Made by a program: the position numbers and the translations under genes. Source: an uncultured Aquimarina sp. (lineage in GTDB: Bacteria > Bacteroidota > Bacteroidia > Flavobacteriales > Flavobacteriaceae). From it: DNA of 64,000 nucleotides. Positions 46,163 to 55,587 of the stretch are shown here, piece after piece. Within the stretch, counting starts at the first letter, position 1, and the number at the start of each line of letters is the position of its first letter. The stretch is from contig CANMMM010000013.1 in assembly GCA_947498935.1 (NCBI GenBank), forward strand, positions 62,001 to 126,000. Direction: 5' to 3'. Under the pieces are notes generated by a model that was given only the letters and a program-made list of their open reading frames with translations, was not told the DNA's origin and searched no databases.

Positions 46163-46188
46163 AGCCGCATTTATAGCGGCTTTTTTTA
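46163..46188 (+). terminator. Terminator after the small lipoprotein gene
   Basis: agccgc / gcggct stem with a tttttttattttt tail, 22 bp after the stop. Read-through may feed the kinase gene. Confidence 0.85.
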
Positions 46189-46246
46189 TTTTTTAGGGCT
46201 AGATTTTCATTTCCTTTTCTTATTTTTAAGTACAGATAAATTTACT

Positions 46247-48322
46247 ATGAAATTAAAATACTGGGCATATGCTAAAGTGGTTTGTTTTTTGATAGTGTTG
46301 CTATGGGCTGTAAGTTGTACTAAAGAAACAGTGAATCTTAGCGAAGAAACATTAAAATACAATCAGATAGATGCACATTTACGAGACGCTTTAGACGGAA
46401 AGAATACTAAAGAAGATAGATTACAAAGTGTAGACAAGGCACATGTGCTATATCGTACACTATCTGCTACTACTTCTGAAAAATTACAAAAAATAGAAGA
46501 CATCTCAAGTGCATATTATGAGTTGAAGCAATATGAGACCTCTGCTAAAATGGATCGAAAAGCACTTGATTTAGCAAATACGTTAAAGGATTCTATGAAA
46601 ATTGCCAAGTTTTACGGATACTTTGGGATTTATTATCGTGATAAAGAAAAATTAGACAGTGCCTATATAAATTTCCATAAAGCAGATAAAATTTATAGTA
46701 ATTTAGAGCGTAGTACTACCTATGAACCACAAGTCTATGCATTTGAACATGGAAAAATATTGATCGATTTAGCCAATCTTTCTAGGAAGGTAAAGGACTA
46801 CAGTAAAAGTGAGGATTTAACAGTAAGAGCTATAAAAAAGTTTGAGCTATCTGAAGATTATTCATATATTCCTCTATCATATACAAATTTAGGGACAGTA
46901 GCTAAGGAATTAGAACGGTATCGAGATGCAGTGTCTTATTACAAAAAAGCTATAGAACATTCTAAAAAAATCTCTAAAGACACCTTATTCGGAGTGTTAG
47001 GCAATAATAACATTGGCACCGTTTATAAATCCCAACAAAAATATGCCAAAGCCATTGAATACTATAACAAGGCATTAAAATACAAGCCTTTTTTAAACAA
47101 GCGACCTAAAAAATATGCCCGCCTCTTGGATAATCTAGGCTATGTACAGTTTTTGGCAAATCCCGACGATCCAGAAGCCTTTGCCTTGTTCCAAAAAGCC
47201 TATGCGATTAGAGATAGTCTATATGATGTGGTAGGATTGTCTACGAATAACCTCCACCTGGCAGAATACTATAAGACTATGGGCAATGATAGCTTAGCCA
47301 TTGTATACGGTATCAAAGCCCAAGAGGCGGCTTCGGCTACGAATAATAATGTAGAGTTGCTACAGGCCTATGATATCCTTTCTGAGGTATCCGAGAGTGA
47401 GCAGGGACTGGCGTATGCGCAGCAGTATATTAACCTCAATGACAGTCTGGTAAAAATGGAGCGGGCGTATGTAAATAAATTTGCACGGATCGAGTTCGAA
47501 ACGGAAGAAAAAGTGCAAAAAATAGAAAAAATCAGTAGAGAAAACCAGATACTGATCATCACCGTATTGGGGATTACGGTACTATCACTACTAGGATATA
47601 TCATCTTTAGGCAGCAACAGCGCAATAAGGAGCTGCTATTCGAGCAGAAGCAGCAGCAAGCCAATCAAGAGATTTATCGCCTGCTACTCAGCCAACAAAC
47701 CAAATTAGAAGAGGGGCGTAAGATGGAGCAGCAACGGATGTCCGAGGAGCTACACGATGGGGTGCTAGGGCGTTTATTCGGGGTGCGATTGAGCTTAGAT
47801 GGGATCAATCAGCGGGTTAATGATGGGTATACCGAGACACGTACCAAATACATAGAGGAACTAAAATCCATCGAACGCGAAATACGACTCATCTCGCACG
47901 ATCTGGGTACAGAAACGCTGTCTACAGACGTGGCGTATGTAGATGTGGTAGAGAACCTGATCTTTGACCTCTGCGAGGCGCATAAACTACAATTCGAGTT
48001 CGAGAGTGATGAGGCAATTGATTGGGACATAATAGATAACCAGAAAAAAGTAAACCTATTCCGTATCGTACAGGAGTCCTTACAGAACATTTTTAAGCAT
48101 GCACAGGCCAAAAACATAAAAATTAGTTTCGATTATGTGGATGATACGATAAATCTTACTATTTTAGATGATGGAATAGGATTTAAAGCCACCAAGGTTA
48201 AAAAAGGTATTGGGCTAAAAAACATTACCTCTAGGGTACGACAGATGAACGGTGTTGTAGATTTTATAAGCAATAATGAAGAAATACCTGGTACCAAAGT
48301 CACGGTGGGCGTTCCGATATAA
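46247..48322 (+). CDS. TPR-repeat sensor histidine kinase (NarX/DegS-type)
   Basis: 691 residues. The N-terminus has a lipobox-like AVSC near residue 23. Tetratricopeptide repeats run from about 60 to 420 (for example SYTNLGTVAKELERYRDAVSYYKKA). One membrane helix (about 440-462, ILIITVLGITVLSLLGYIIF) and a coiled coil lead to a HisKA_3 domain with phospho-acceptor H503 in EELHDGVLG. The HATPase has FRIVQESLQN, DDGIGF and GIGLKNI. It senses in the periplasm and should phosphorylate the regulator encoded 76 bp downstream. Confidence 0.9.
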   Translation: MKLKYWAYAKVVCFLIVLLWAVSCTKETVNLSEETLKYNQIDAHLRDALDGKNTKEDRLQSVDKAHVLYRTLSATTSEKLQKIEDISSAYYELKQYETSAKMDRKALDLANTLKDSMKIAKFYGYFGIYYRDKEKLDSAYINFHKADKIYSNLERSTTYEPQVYAFEHGKILIDLANLSRKVKDYSKSEDLTVRAIKKFELSEDYSYIPLSYTNLGTVAKELERYRDAVSYYKKAIEHSKKISKDTLFGVLGNNNIGTVYKSQQKYAKAIEYYNKALKYKPFLNKRPKKYARLLDNLGYVQFLANPDDPEAFALFQKAYAIRDSLYDVVGLSTNNLHLAEYYKTMGNDSLAIVYGIKAQEAASATNNNVELLQAYDILSEVSESEQGLAYAQQYINLNDSLVKMERAYVNKFARIEFETEEKVQKIEKISRENQILIITVLGITVLSLLGYIIFRQQQRNKELLFEQKQQQANQEIYRLLLSQQTKLEEGRKMEQQRMSEELHDGVLGRLFGVRLSLDGINQRVNDGYTETRTKYIEELKSIEREIRLISHDLGTETLSTDVAYVDVVENLIFDLCEAHKLQFEFESDEAIDWDIIDNQKKVNLFRIVQESLQNIFKHAQAKNIKISFDYVDDTINLTILDDGIGFKATKVKKGIGLKNITSRVRQMNGVVDFISNNEEIPGTKVTVGVPI

Positions 48323-48422
48323 TGAGTAACCAATTAACTATATTACACACTGTTGAGTAGCTATAAGACTACATACCCCATTTGTAGCTATTGGATAGGT
48401 GGATACAAACAAACAGATAACA

Positions 48423-49094
48423 ATGAAAAAAAAGCTAAAGGTTCTTATGATTGATGATCATCCAATGATTATCGAGGGATACAAGAACACACTATTAGGA
48501 GAGAATCAAAAGGAGTATCAGATCAAAATAGATATTGCTTCTAATTGTGATGATGCCTATGATTATATCCAGAAATCTTCTAAGTCTACACCGTATGACA
48601 TGCTTTTTGTGGATATAAAGTTACCACCTTCTAGTGATGGAAAAATTACTTCTGGAGAGGATCTAGCCAAGCATGCCAAGCAGTTATTGCCTAAGGCAAA
48701 GGTGATTATCCTAACGATGCATAGAGAGGATCACAGAATCCATAACATCCTAAAGAATATCAATCCTTCTGGATTTTTGATCAAAAGTGATCTAACGTCT
48801 AGCGAGCTGTTATTAGCCTTTAATAACATCGTAAGCGGTACGCCGTATTACAGTGCTACGGTGAATAATCACTTTAGAAAAATGATGACCAATAATTTCT
48901 CTCTAGACGAAAAAAATCTAAAAATACTCTATCACCTGTCTAGAGGTGTAAAAACTAAAAACCTACCGAATTACGTAAGTCTATCCCTGAGTGCGATCGA
49001 GAAAAGAAAAAATCAGATCAAAGAGATGTTTTCTATCGCCAAGGCGGATGACCAACGTCTATTAGAAGAAGCACGTAAAAGAGGGTTTGTATAA
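48423..49094 (+). CDS. NarL/FixJ-type response regulator with divergent output domain
   Basis: 223 residues from the ATG at 48423, whose product starts MKKKLKVLMIDDHPM; the frame from 48399 adds eight residues. Receiver domain with acidic DDHP pocket, D64 in FVDIKLPP and T/K positions in ILTMHRED and FLIKSD. The C-terminal helix-turn-helix (LKILYHLSRGVKTKNLPNYVSLSLSAIEKRKNQI) is LuxR-like but diverged: the usual A-x-x-L-x-x-S-x-x-T-V pattern is replaced by LPNYVSLSLSAIEKR. It pairs with the upstream kinase. Confidence 0.87.
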   Translation: MKKKLKVLMIDDHPMIIEGYKNTLLGENQKEYQIKIDIASNCDDAYDYIQKSSKSTPYDMLFVDIKLPPSSDGKITSGEDLAKHAKQLLPKAKVIILTMHREDHRIHNILKNINPSGFLIKSDLTSSELLLAFNNIVSGTPYYSATVNNHFRKMMTNNFSLDEKNLKILYHLSRGVKTKNLPNYVSLSLSAIEKRKNQIKEMFSIAKADDQRLLEEARKRGFV

Positions 49095-49113
49095 AAAACA
49101 AACCCCTTTTTTT
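49083..49113 (+). terminator. Terminator overlapping the response regulator stop codon
   Basis: gggtttgt / acaaaccc stem followed by ccttttttt; the stop codon at 49092-49094 is inside the loop. Confidence 0.8.
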
Positions 49114-49527
49114 CTGCATAGTGCATGCACCCTACCACACCGTTATAGTGCTACGGTTTATACTGCCTAGTTTACGACACGCTATTCGTAGCTGTCATAG
49201 TATCTTGATGTTGTTTTGCTATTGGTATCATCATACGATATTGCTACTATACTACTACAGATCTACTATTAGCGGTATAGTTTCTGAAGAGCTTTAGATG
49301 ATTACATCTGATCTATATATAGCATACATAGTGCGTGCATTTATTTTATATGTGTGCTAAGCAAACACAGACTACAGTAATAATTACCTATTAGAGACTT
49401 CCGATCCATGTGAGTTGTGTGCTTTTTATCTTCGCTATGATCAGCCAGTCTTTACTTAACGACTCTTTTTTATAGAGTAGGCAATTATAAAAAGAATATC
49501 ATTCTTCTATGATTCTTGATACGCTAT

Positions 49528-49712
49528 AAAGCGGTGTATTTTTTTGATTTCAGCAACATCGAAAATGTAGAGACCTCATACACTCATTTTTTTAGGGCAA
49601 AGAAACAGTTCAGCAACGTTCATAGTCTAGCAACGTTCTACAAACCAAGCATTGCAAAATTTGGATACAAATGATCGTTTGGATCGCCAATTCTAAAAAG
49701 TGTATACACTGC
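49528..49712 (+). repeat. Diverged MITE-like copy
   Basis: Left part aaagcggtgtatttttttgatttcagc-like and right part gcaaaatttgg, gatcgtttggatcgccaatt, aaaagtgtatacactgcc match the intact copies with many changes. The interior also carries a short repeated cagcaacgttc/tagcaacgttc. Confidence 0.6.
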
Positions 49713-50446
49713 CATATACACTAGAGATTAATTCAGCTGTTTCTGAGTACGATACCCTACAGTATAACAGCTATAGCTACTAAATAGGCCAATTGCATAG
49801 CATGTGCACCCGCAAATTGCGGGCGTATATGATTTTTTTCTGATACGATACCCATATACGCGTTTTATGAGCGCTTATAGGATGCACTAAAAATGTATGT
49901 GTACGGGGGGTGTAGTGTGCTGTATATGATCTGTTTAGCGTTTAGAGATTATGGGTATCTATTTGTAAATCAATGTTTTTATAGGAGTGGGTTTTACTGT
50001 TACCTTCGTCTATACACGCATAGAATATGTCATTTGTTACTTCTTTTTAGCAACTGTAACCACTATCAAAAAGTATCGTTTGTGCTCAGAAATCATCGAA
50101 AAGATGCATTTTAGGAGCTATATCCCGATGCTAAAGCTGTCATATCCGTAAAAAAAATAGTTGAGGGGTTGTTTTTTTGTCAAATAGTAAGGGAAAAAAT
50201 AGTTTTATTGCTAAAGATAGGACTCCATACTTCTTTTTTTTGAGAAAACTGCAAGACGATGGTTTTGCCTTTGTTTTTATGAGTTTTTAAGATATTGTTT
50301 TTCAGTCTTTTATGTATAATTTTAAGAAAAAGTAAGCTGCACTACGGGAAATAATATCCTACATAGCCAGCGTCTGATGGGTATAGTGAACAAGACTATA
50401 GCTGTATAAAAGTACATACAGAAGTGTAGCGCACTTCTAAAAAAAA

Positions 50447-50586
50447 GAACCCTACAAATGTACAACTTTGGCGAGCTAACACGAGTAGGGTTTGGATAAC
50501 GATCCACTGCTACGAAACAGTAATGATCATTATATGTATTTGTTTATAGCATATACCTCTTAATGTATATAAGAGGTTGTTTTTTA
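50447..50586 (+). ncRNA. Candidate structured RNA (copy 1) with terminator
   Basis: Stem gaaccctac (50447-50455) pairs with gtagggttt (50485-50493) around a loop containing TGTACAACTTTGGCGAGCTA (50459-50478). GGATAACGAT follows (50494-50503). An intrinsic terminator (acctctta / taagaggt then tgtttttt, 50555-50586) lies 50 nt on. The second copy at 56422 keeps loop and tail but has a different stem sequence that still pairs. No protein gene overlaps. Riboswitch or small RNA; not one I can name. Confidence 0.6.
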
Positions 50587-50733
50587 GTTCATTAAGAGAG
50601 GAGATGATTGTATAAACCACTCTAATGGGTAAATATATGGTATTCTGCGTTTTATTGGGTGCAAATCATCGTGTTTAACAAAAATATTAAGAAAATATAC
50701 AACTGTTACGTAGGGGAATTTGTCTTCTTTTTT

Positions 50734-50820
50734 GCGTTAGGGATAGTAGTGGAAATCCCACAGCCCGACGCAGGAGGAGCGAGGAATTGTAGCGGATAGC
50801 CCGACCCTTGGGTAACGCCC
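50734..50820 (-). repeat. Dispersed palindromic element, core type B
   Basis: Begins gcgttaggg and ends gggtaacgccc; core with cccacagcccgacg and gcgaggaattg. 117 bp upstream of the sulfatase start, the only copy lying nearer a 5' than a 3' gene end. Confidence 0.85.
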
Positions 50821-50936
50821 TAAAAAATACCCTACAGCTGGGGCTAAGACAGACTGCTGTATTGGGTATATATCCTACACACAAATAGTCAGATAGGTAA
50901 CCAAATAACTAATAATTAGATAAATACCAATGTACT

Positions 50937-53900
50937 ATGAAACCAATTTTTAGAATGGCGAGTGTACTCCTTATGTTTTTAGGAGCGAGTACTATAGCTT
51001 ATGCCCAGACCCCGAACCCCAACATCGTAGTGATTATCGCAGATGATATGGGATGGTCTCAAACCAGTGCTACTGCCACTAGTTTAAACAACCCGAGTGA
51101 TTTTTATGAGACGCCTGTGATTGCTTCTTTAGCAGCGCAGGGGATTGCGTTTCCCAATGGATATGTAAATGGTGCGAATTGTGCACCTACGCGGGCTGCG
51201 ATTCTGAGCGGACAATGGGCATCGAGGCCAGATAACAATGTATTTGCCGTAAATGGACTGAACAGAGGAGGCTCTAATACATTACTCGTAGGGCCGTCGC
51301 AGGGGTTGTCTAATGGAGAGGATGAGATTCCTGCCAGTGCCATTACGATTGCAGAAACGATAAAAACAGCGGGCTATACCACGGCACATTTTGGGAAATA
51401 CCACTCTGGGGGGAGTATGAATAATGCGCCTACGGATCAGGGATTCGATGTGAATTTTGGAGGTGCTTCGGACGGTGCTCCAGGATCGTATTTTGCCGCC
51501 TTGTCGGGTGGTAATTGGGAGTTTCACCCCAGAATTGGCCCTGAATTAGATATGTATGCAGCGCCCTACACCGCAGCAGAATCCATAGCGCTGGTAGGAG
51601 ACAACTCTATAGAGGGCACGGCTAAGCATGTGACGGATGCGATGGGGGATGCGGCAATCGATTTTATGAATGCCAATAACGCATCGCCCTTTTTTATGCA
51701 TTTTAGTAACTATGCCATCCACGGTCCGTGGGGACAGGCCAATGCCAGACCCGATTTATATGCGAAGTATGTGGCTAAGAATGCGAGTAACCCGAGTCAG
51801 ATCGGTCATGATAATGTAGCGCAGGCTGCCATCCTAGAGGGAATGGATCAGACCATCGGTCGTATTATTACCTATTTACAAAACACGCCTGATCCGCGTA
51901 ATCCGGGGAATATGCTATCTGCTAATACCTTGGTGTATTTTATATCAGATAATGGAGGGGCTAATGGTCCAGAGGATAACGCACCACTAAAAGGGATGAA
52001 GGGCGAATATACAGAAGGAGGGATCCGATCTGTGACTTTTGCATGGTCTGAGGGCTTATTGGCCAATGCCGGAACGCCTAATATGACGCCCGTAGTAGCC
52101 TTTGACCTATATCCTACGGTGATCGATATCGCAGGAGGTACATTGCCTAGTGGCTATGCTATCGATGGGGTAAGCCAGTGGCCATTGCTCACAGGGGCTG
52201 CGACCACACTGAATAGAGAGGCGCTGTATTGGCATTTTCCAGGCTATATCGCGAATGCACAGCGCGATCAACGCCCAGTGTCTATTATACGCAAGGGGGA
52301 TTATAAATTGATTCATTATTACGAAACGGCCTCCTATGCATTGTACAACTTGGCGACAGATATAGGAGAGGATACGAATCTATTAGCCGGTACTCCGGAT
52401 ACTACGATACTTACCATCGCTAATGATATGAGTACCTTGCTTAGAGCGCATCTGATCGATGTAGCAGCACCGCTACCTACCTACAGAAGCAGTGGGGCTA
52501 CGGTACCGCTACCAGAAATTATAGAAGTTACCACACCTCCTGTAGACATGAGTTGTGTGTCGCCTACGACCTATGCAGCGTTGTGGAATTTTGATACAGC
52601 GACACTGACCAATGATTATTCTGCTAATGGGCAAAATCCGATTAGCATCGTAGGTGCAGTATCCTATGATATTGTAGATTATAAAGAGGGTGACCAATCG
52701 GTGGTGTTTGATGGGAGTACGAAGATCCAATACAGTCAAAACCCAGCACCATTCCTCACGGCGCCTACAGCAGCGCGTAGTATAGGGATGTGGATCAAGC
52801 CTGCGGCGCTTTCGGGGATACAAAACTTGTTTGAAGAAGGCGGAGGACTAGTAGGAGTAGTCATCAGACTGAATGGGGGTACGGTAGAAACCATCGTACG
52901 AAATAGCAGCACAGTATCCGATAACCTATCTACAGCCTTTCCGACCGATGGCGATTGGCATCATATTGCCTTGGTATACGATGGAGCGAGTACCACACAG
53001 ACCCTCTATCTAGATGGAGTAGTGGCGGCGAGTAGTACTGCGGCACCTGCCAGTATTCCTACTCATATAGGAGCAGGAGGGATTGCAGGGGTACAGAAAA
53101 AAGATAGTTTTGGAGCGACAGCAGATCATTTTTATACGGGTAAGATGGATGCCGTGGCGGTGTATGAATCGGTACTAACTGCGGCAGAGGTAGCCACTGT
53201 AGCGTGTATAGAAACCACCCCACCGCCACCAGCCTGTGTATACAGCCTTATAAATTCCGAAGATTTCGAAACAGGATGGGGAATCTGGGTCGATGGTGGT
53301 TCTGATGCTAGAAGAAATATAGGCGATGCAGCCTATGCTAATTCTGGGGATTACTGCATCCGACTGAGAGATAATACGGATACTTCTGTCATGACTACGA
53401 CGGCTATTGATGCTTCGGTATACGAAGAAATATCGGTAGATTTTTCGTATTATTGCCGTAGTATGGATAACAGTGCAGAGGATTTCTGGTTACAGCTATC
53501 TACCGATGGTGGTACGAGCTTTAGCACCGTAGAAGAATGGAATCTAAATGATGAGTTCGTAAACGATCAGCGTTTTAATGATCAGGTGGTGATTAATGGG
53601 CCTTTTAGTGCCGATACCCGCCTTCGGTTCCGAGCGGATGCTTCGGGCAATCAGGATTGGGTATATATCGATGATGTAGTGATCAATGGGTGTGCAGTAG
53701 CAACACGCCAAGCGCCCGCAGTAACCACCACAGTGATCCAACAGTCTGTAGCAGCACCTGCAGCTACACCAGCACGTACCGTAGTGATGTATCCAAACCC
53801 ATTTAGCACGCAAATCCGTATAGCGATAGAAGGCGACACCTATACCAAAGCCACAGTACAGGTGTTTAACCTACTCGGGCAGCTCGTATTTGAGCAAGCA

Positions 53901-54014
53901 TACGATCAGCAAGGAATCATCATAATCGCTAGCGATCGTATGGAGGGAGGACATTATTTTGTAAAAACTACGATTGATCAGCAGCAATTTACACAGGTAT
54001 TGATCAAGATGTAA
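50937..54014 (+). CDS. Type I sulfatase with LamG-like domain and T9SS sorting domain
   Basis: 1,025 residues. Signal peptide to IAYAQ (about 24). Sulfatase domain about 26-520: metal-binding D36-D37 in IADDMGW and the formylglycine motif C82-A-P-T-R in NCAPTRAAILSG. Further sites are H-F-G-K-Y-H near 155 and ISDNGGANGP near 340. A concanavalin-like LamG domain (about 555-735) follows, with the usual VGMWIKP/WHHIALVYDG/TLYLDGV strands. A jelly-roll domain (about 745-905) comes next, then a T9SS sorting domain from about 945 (MYPNPFSTQIRIAIEG). Cys-type, so it needs maturation; the FGE gene downstream is the likely enzyme. Secreted to the cell surface or medium, presumably acting on a sulfated polysaccharide. 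Confidence 0.93.
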   Translation: MKPIFRMASVLLMFLGASTIAYAQTPNPNIVVIIADDMGWSQTSATATSLNNPSDFYETPVIASLAAQGIAFPNGYVNGANCAPTRAAILSGQWASRPDNNVFAVNGLNRGGSNTLLVGPSQGLSNGEDEIPASAITIAETIKTAGYTTAHFGKYHSGGSMNNAPTDQGFDVNFGGASDGAPGSYFAALSGGNWEFHPRIGPELDMYAAPYTAAESIALVGDNSIEGTAKHVTDAMGDAAIDFMNANNASPFFMHFSNYAIHGPWGQANARPDLYAKYVAKNASNPSQIGHDNVAQAAILEGMDQTIGRIITYLQNTPDPRNPGNMLSANTLVYFISDNGGANGPEDNAPLKGMKGEYTEGGIRSVTFAWSEGLLANAGTPNMTPVVAFDLYPTVIDIAGGTLPSGYAIDGVSQWPLLTGAATTLNREALYWHFPGYIANAQRDQRPVSIIRKGDYKLIHYYETASYALYNLATDIGEDTNLLAGTPDTTILTIANDMSTLLRAHLIDVAAPLPTYRSSGATVPLPEIIEVTTPPVDMSCVSPTTYAALWNFDTATLTNDYSANGQNPISIVGAVSYDIVDYKEGDQSVVFDGSTKIQYSQNPAPFLTAPTAARSIGMWIKPAALSGIQNLFEEGGGLVGVVIRLNGGTVETIVRNSSTVSDNLSTAFPTDGDWHHIALVYDGASTTQTLYLDGVVAASSTAAPASIPTHIGAGGIAGVQKKDSFGATADHFYTGKMDAVAVYESVLTAAEVATVACIETTPPPPACVYSLINSEDFETGWGIWVDGGSDARRNIGDAAYANSGDYCIRLRDNTDTSVMTTTAIDASVYEEISVDFSYYCRSMDNSAEDFWLQLSTDGGTSFSTVEEWNLNDEFVNDQRFNDQVVINGPFSADTRLRFRADASGNQDWVYIDDVVINGCAVATRQAPAVTTTVIQQSVAAPAATPARTVVMYPNPFSTQIRIAIEGDTYTKATVQVFNLLGQLVFEQAYDQQGIIIIASDRMEGGHYFVKTTIDQQQFTQVLIKM

Positions 54015-54119
54015 AAACTATAAAGATACTACATGCGCAGCATCTATAGTCTCAGTGGTTTGTGTTTAGATGTTTTATACCATATGTAGTAACTGCATGG
54101 ATTACATGCAGTGATTGCC

Positions 54120-54164
54120 ATCCAATGAGTAGATAATATACATTATTTGCTCATTGGATTTTTT
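54120..54164 (+). terminator. Terminator after the sulfatase gene
   Basis: atccaatgag / ctcattggat stem followed by tttttt, 106 bp after the stop. Separates the sulfatase from the FGE gene. Confidence 0.82.
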
Positions 54165-54274
54165 ATTGTTTTATGCCGTATAAGCGTTAAAAAAGCTGTA
54201 ATTTTCCTGTATAGTTTAGTACTTATATAAGGAGTAGGCTCACTGCTCATCATAGTACTATAGCATCTGTATAT

Positions 54275-55327
54275 ATGACACATAGAAACCAATTTATAAA
54301 AGTATATAGCCTATTGTGCCTAAGTGTTTTATGCATAGTTAGTGCCTGTAAACAACAGTCCAATCCCGCTACTACAGCTGCTGTAGCGCCCGTAATTCCA
54401 GAGGGAATGGTGTGGGTGCCCAAAGGGAGTTTTTACCAAGGAGCGGCTGCTACCGATACACTAGCCATGCAGCACGAAAAACCCAGACATGCCGTACTGA
54501 TCGATAGTTTTCTGATCGATAAGACCGAGGTTACCAATGCCCAGTTTCAGCAATTCGTAGCCGCTACAGGCTATATCACCCTAGCAGAGCGAGCAGTAGA
54601 TTGGGAATCGCTACGGGAGCAAGTACCCCCAGGTACGCCCAAGCCACACGATTCGCTATTACAGCCAGGGTCTTTGATTTTTAGAGAACGTACAGAGGGC
54701 GTAGCCAATTTATACGATTTTTCGCAGTGGTGGTCGTGGAAAATAGGCGCCAATTGGAAACATCCGCAAGGGCCTACCAGTACCTTAGAGGGTAAGGCGC
54801 AGCACCCTGTAGTACATATCGCCTATGAAGACGCATTGGCCTATTGTCGATGGGCAGGAAGAACCCTACCCACAGAAGCACAATGGGAATATGCAGCCAG
54901 AGCCGGTAGTATCGATGCGGTATATACTTGGGGGGATGATCCCCATGTACTCAGCCAGTCAGCCAATACATATACAGGGATGTTTCCTGTACAGAATGAT
55001 CAAACAGATGGATATAGCGGTACTGCTCCTGTAGCCTCTTATCCCCCCAATGCATTGGGAATCTATGATATGGCGGGCAATGTATGGGAGTGGACCCAAG
55101 ACTGGTATGTGTCTACTCATTATCAGACAGTAGCTAGCCAGCAAGTAACCAATCCACAGGGAGCTCCACGAAATCCGCATCAGCCCCCAGAAAAAGTAAT
55201 CAAAGGAGGTTCTTTTTTATGCAATGCTACCTATTGTGCTAGTTATCGCATCACTGCCAGAATGGGCAATAGCCTAGATTCATCCTCAGAGCATAAAGGG
55301 TTTAGAACTGTGATCAATATCCAATAG
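54275..55327 (+). CDS. Formylglycine-generating enzyme (lipoprotein, SUMF1 type)
   Basis: 350 residues. Lipobox VSAC (Cys25). The FGE fold spans residues 43-348. It includes MVWVPKGSFYQG, DKTEVTNAQFQQFV, HPVVHIAYEDALAYCRWAGRTLPTEA-type core, WEYAARAG and MAGNVWEWTQDW. The catalytic copper/cysteine pair C316 and C321 in FLCNATYCASYR matches human SUMF1 (C336/C341), so this is a true FGE rather than an inactive paralogue. It converts the Cys of CxPxR in sulfatases to formylglycine, in the periplasm here because of the lipid anchor. Next to the sulfatase gene 260 bp upstream. Gene symbol not assigned. Confidence 0.92.
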   Translation: MTHRNQFIKVYSLLCLSVLCIVSACKQQSNPATTAAVAPVIPEGMVWVPKGSFYQGAAATDTLAMQHEKPRHAVLIDSFLIDKTEVTNAQFQQFVAATGYITLAERAVDWESLREQVPPGTPKPHDSLLQPGSLIFRERTEGVANLYDFSQWWSWKIGANWKHPQGPTSTLEGKAQHPVVHIAYEDALAYCRWAGRTLPTEAQWEYAARAGSIDAVYTWGDDPHVLSQSANTYTGMFPVQNDQTDGYSGTAPVASYPPNALGIYDMAGNVWEWTQDWYVSTHYQTVASQQVTNPQGAPRNPHQPPEKVIKGGSFLCNATYCASYRITARMGNSLDSSSEHKGFRTVINIQ

Positions 55328-55332
55328 TAGTT

Positions 55333-55433
55333 GGGCGTTCCCCACTCCTAAGGTCGTGGGGCGGGCTATCCGCTGTATCTTTTTTGTTTTTTTAAAGGAA
55401 AACAAAAAAGGATGCCGCTACTATCCCTAACGC
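55333..55433 (+). repeat. Dispersed palindromic element, core type A (longer left arm)
   Basis: Arms gggcgttcccc and tatccctaacgc; core ttttttgttt / aaacaaaaaagg. It is 101 bp, with extra sequence (actcctaaggtcgtgg) in the left arm. Starts 5 bp after the FGE stop codon. Confidence 0.85.
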
Positions 55434-55476
55434 AGAAGAAAAGGCGTATAGCGTACACAATATGCTTTACAGGAGA

Positions 55477-55587
55477 TAAAATACAGTGATTTTTGTTGCA
55501 TAGCAGCACTAGGAAACTCAAAAAACACAAAATTTGGGTGCAAAAGATCATTTTTATAGCCAATTACAGCAAGTGTACACCATTTTA
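55477..55587 (+). repeat. Right-half copy of the MITE-like element
   Basis: Carries aaatacagtga, gttgcatagcagc, ctcaaaaa, caaaatttgggtgcaaaagatca, tatagccaatt and aagtgtacaccattt in the order of the intact copies; the left end is missing. Confidence 0.7.

Larger units (their letters stand above)
49095..50936. other. 1.8-kb intergenic region
   Basis: No convincing gene. A 73-codon plus frame at 49893 has no homology I recognise. The region holds a diverged MITE-like copy (49528), the structured RNA motif and terminator (50447-50586), and a palindromic repeat (50734) before the sulfatase gene. Confidence 0.5.

Noticed and set aside
49893-50114. 73-codon plus-strand frame in the gap before the sulfatase
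   Set aside because: No recognisable domain, Cys/Tyr-rich random-looking composition, no promoter.
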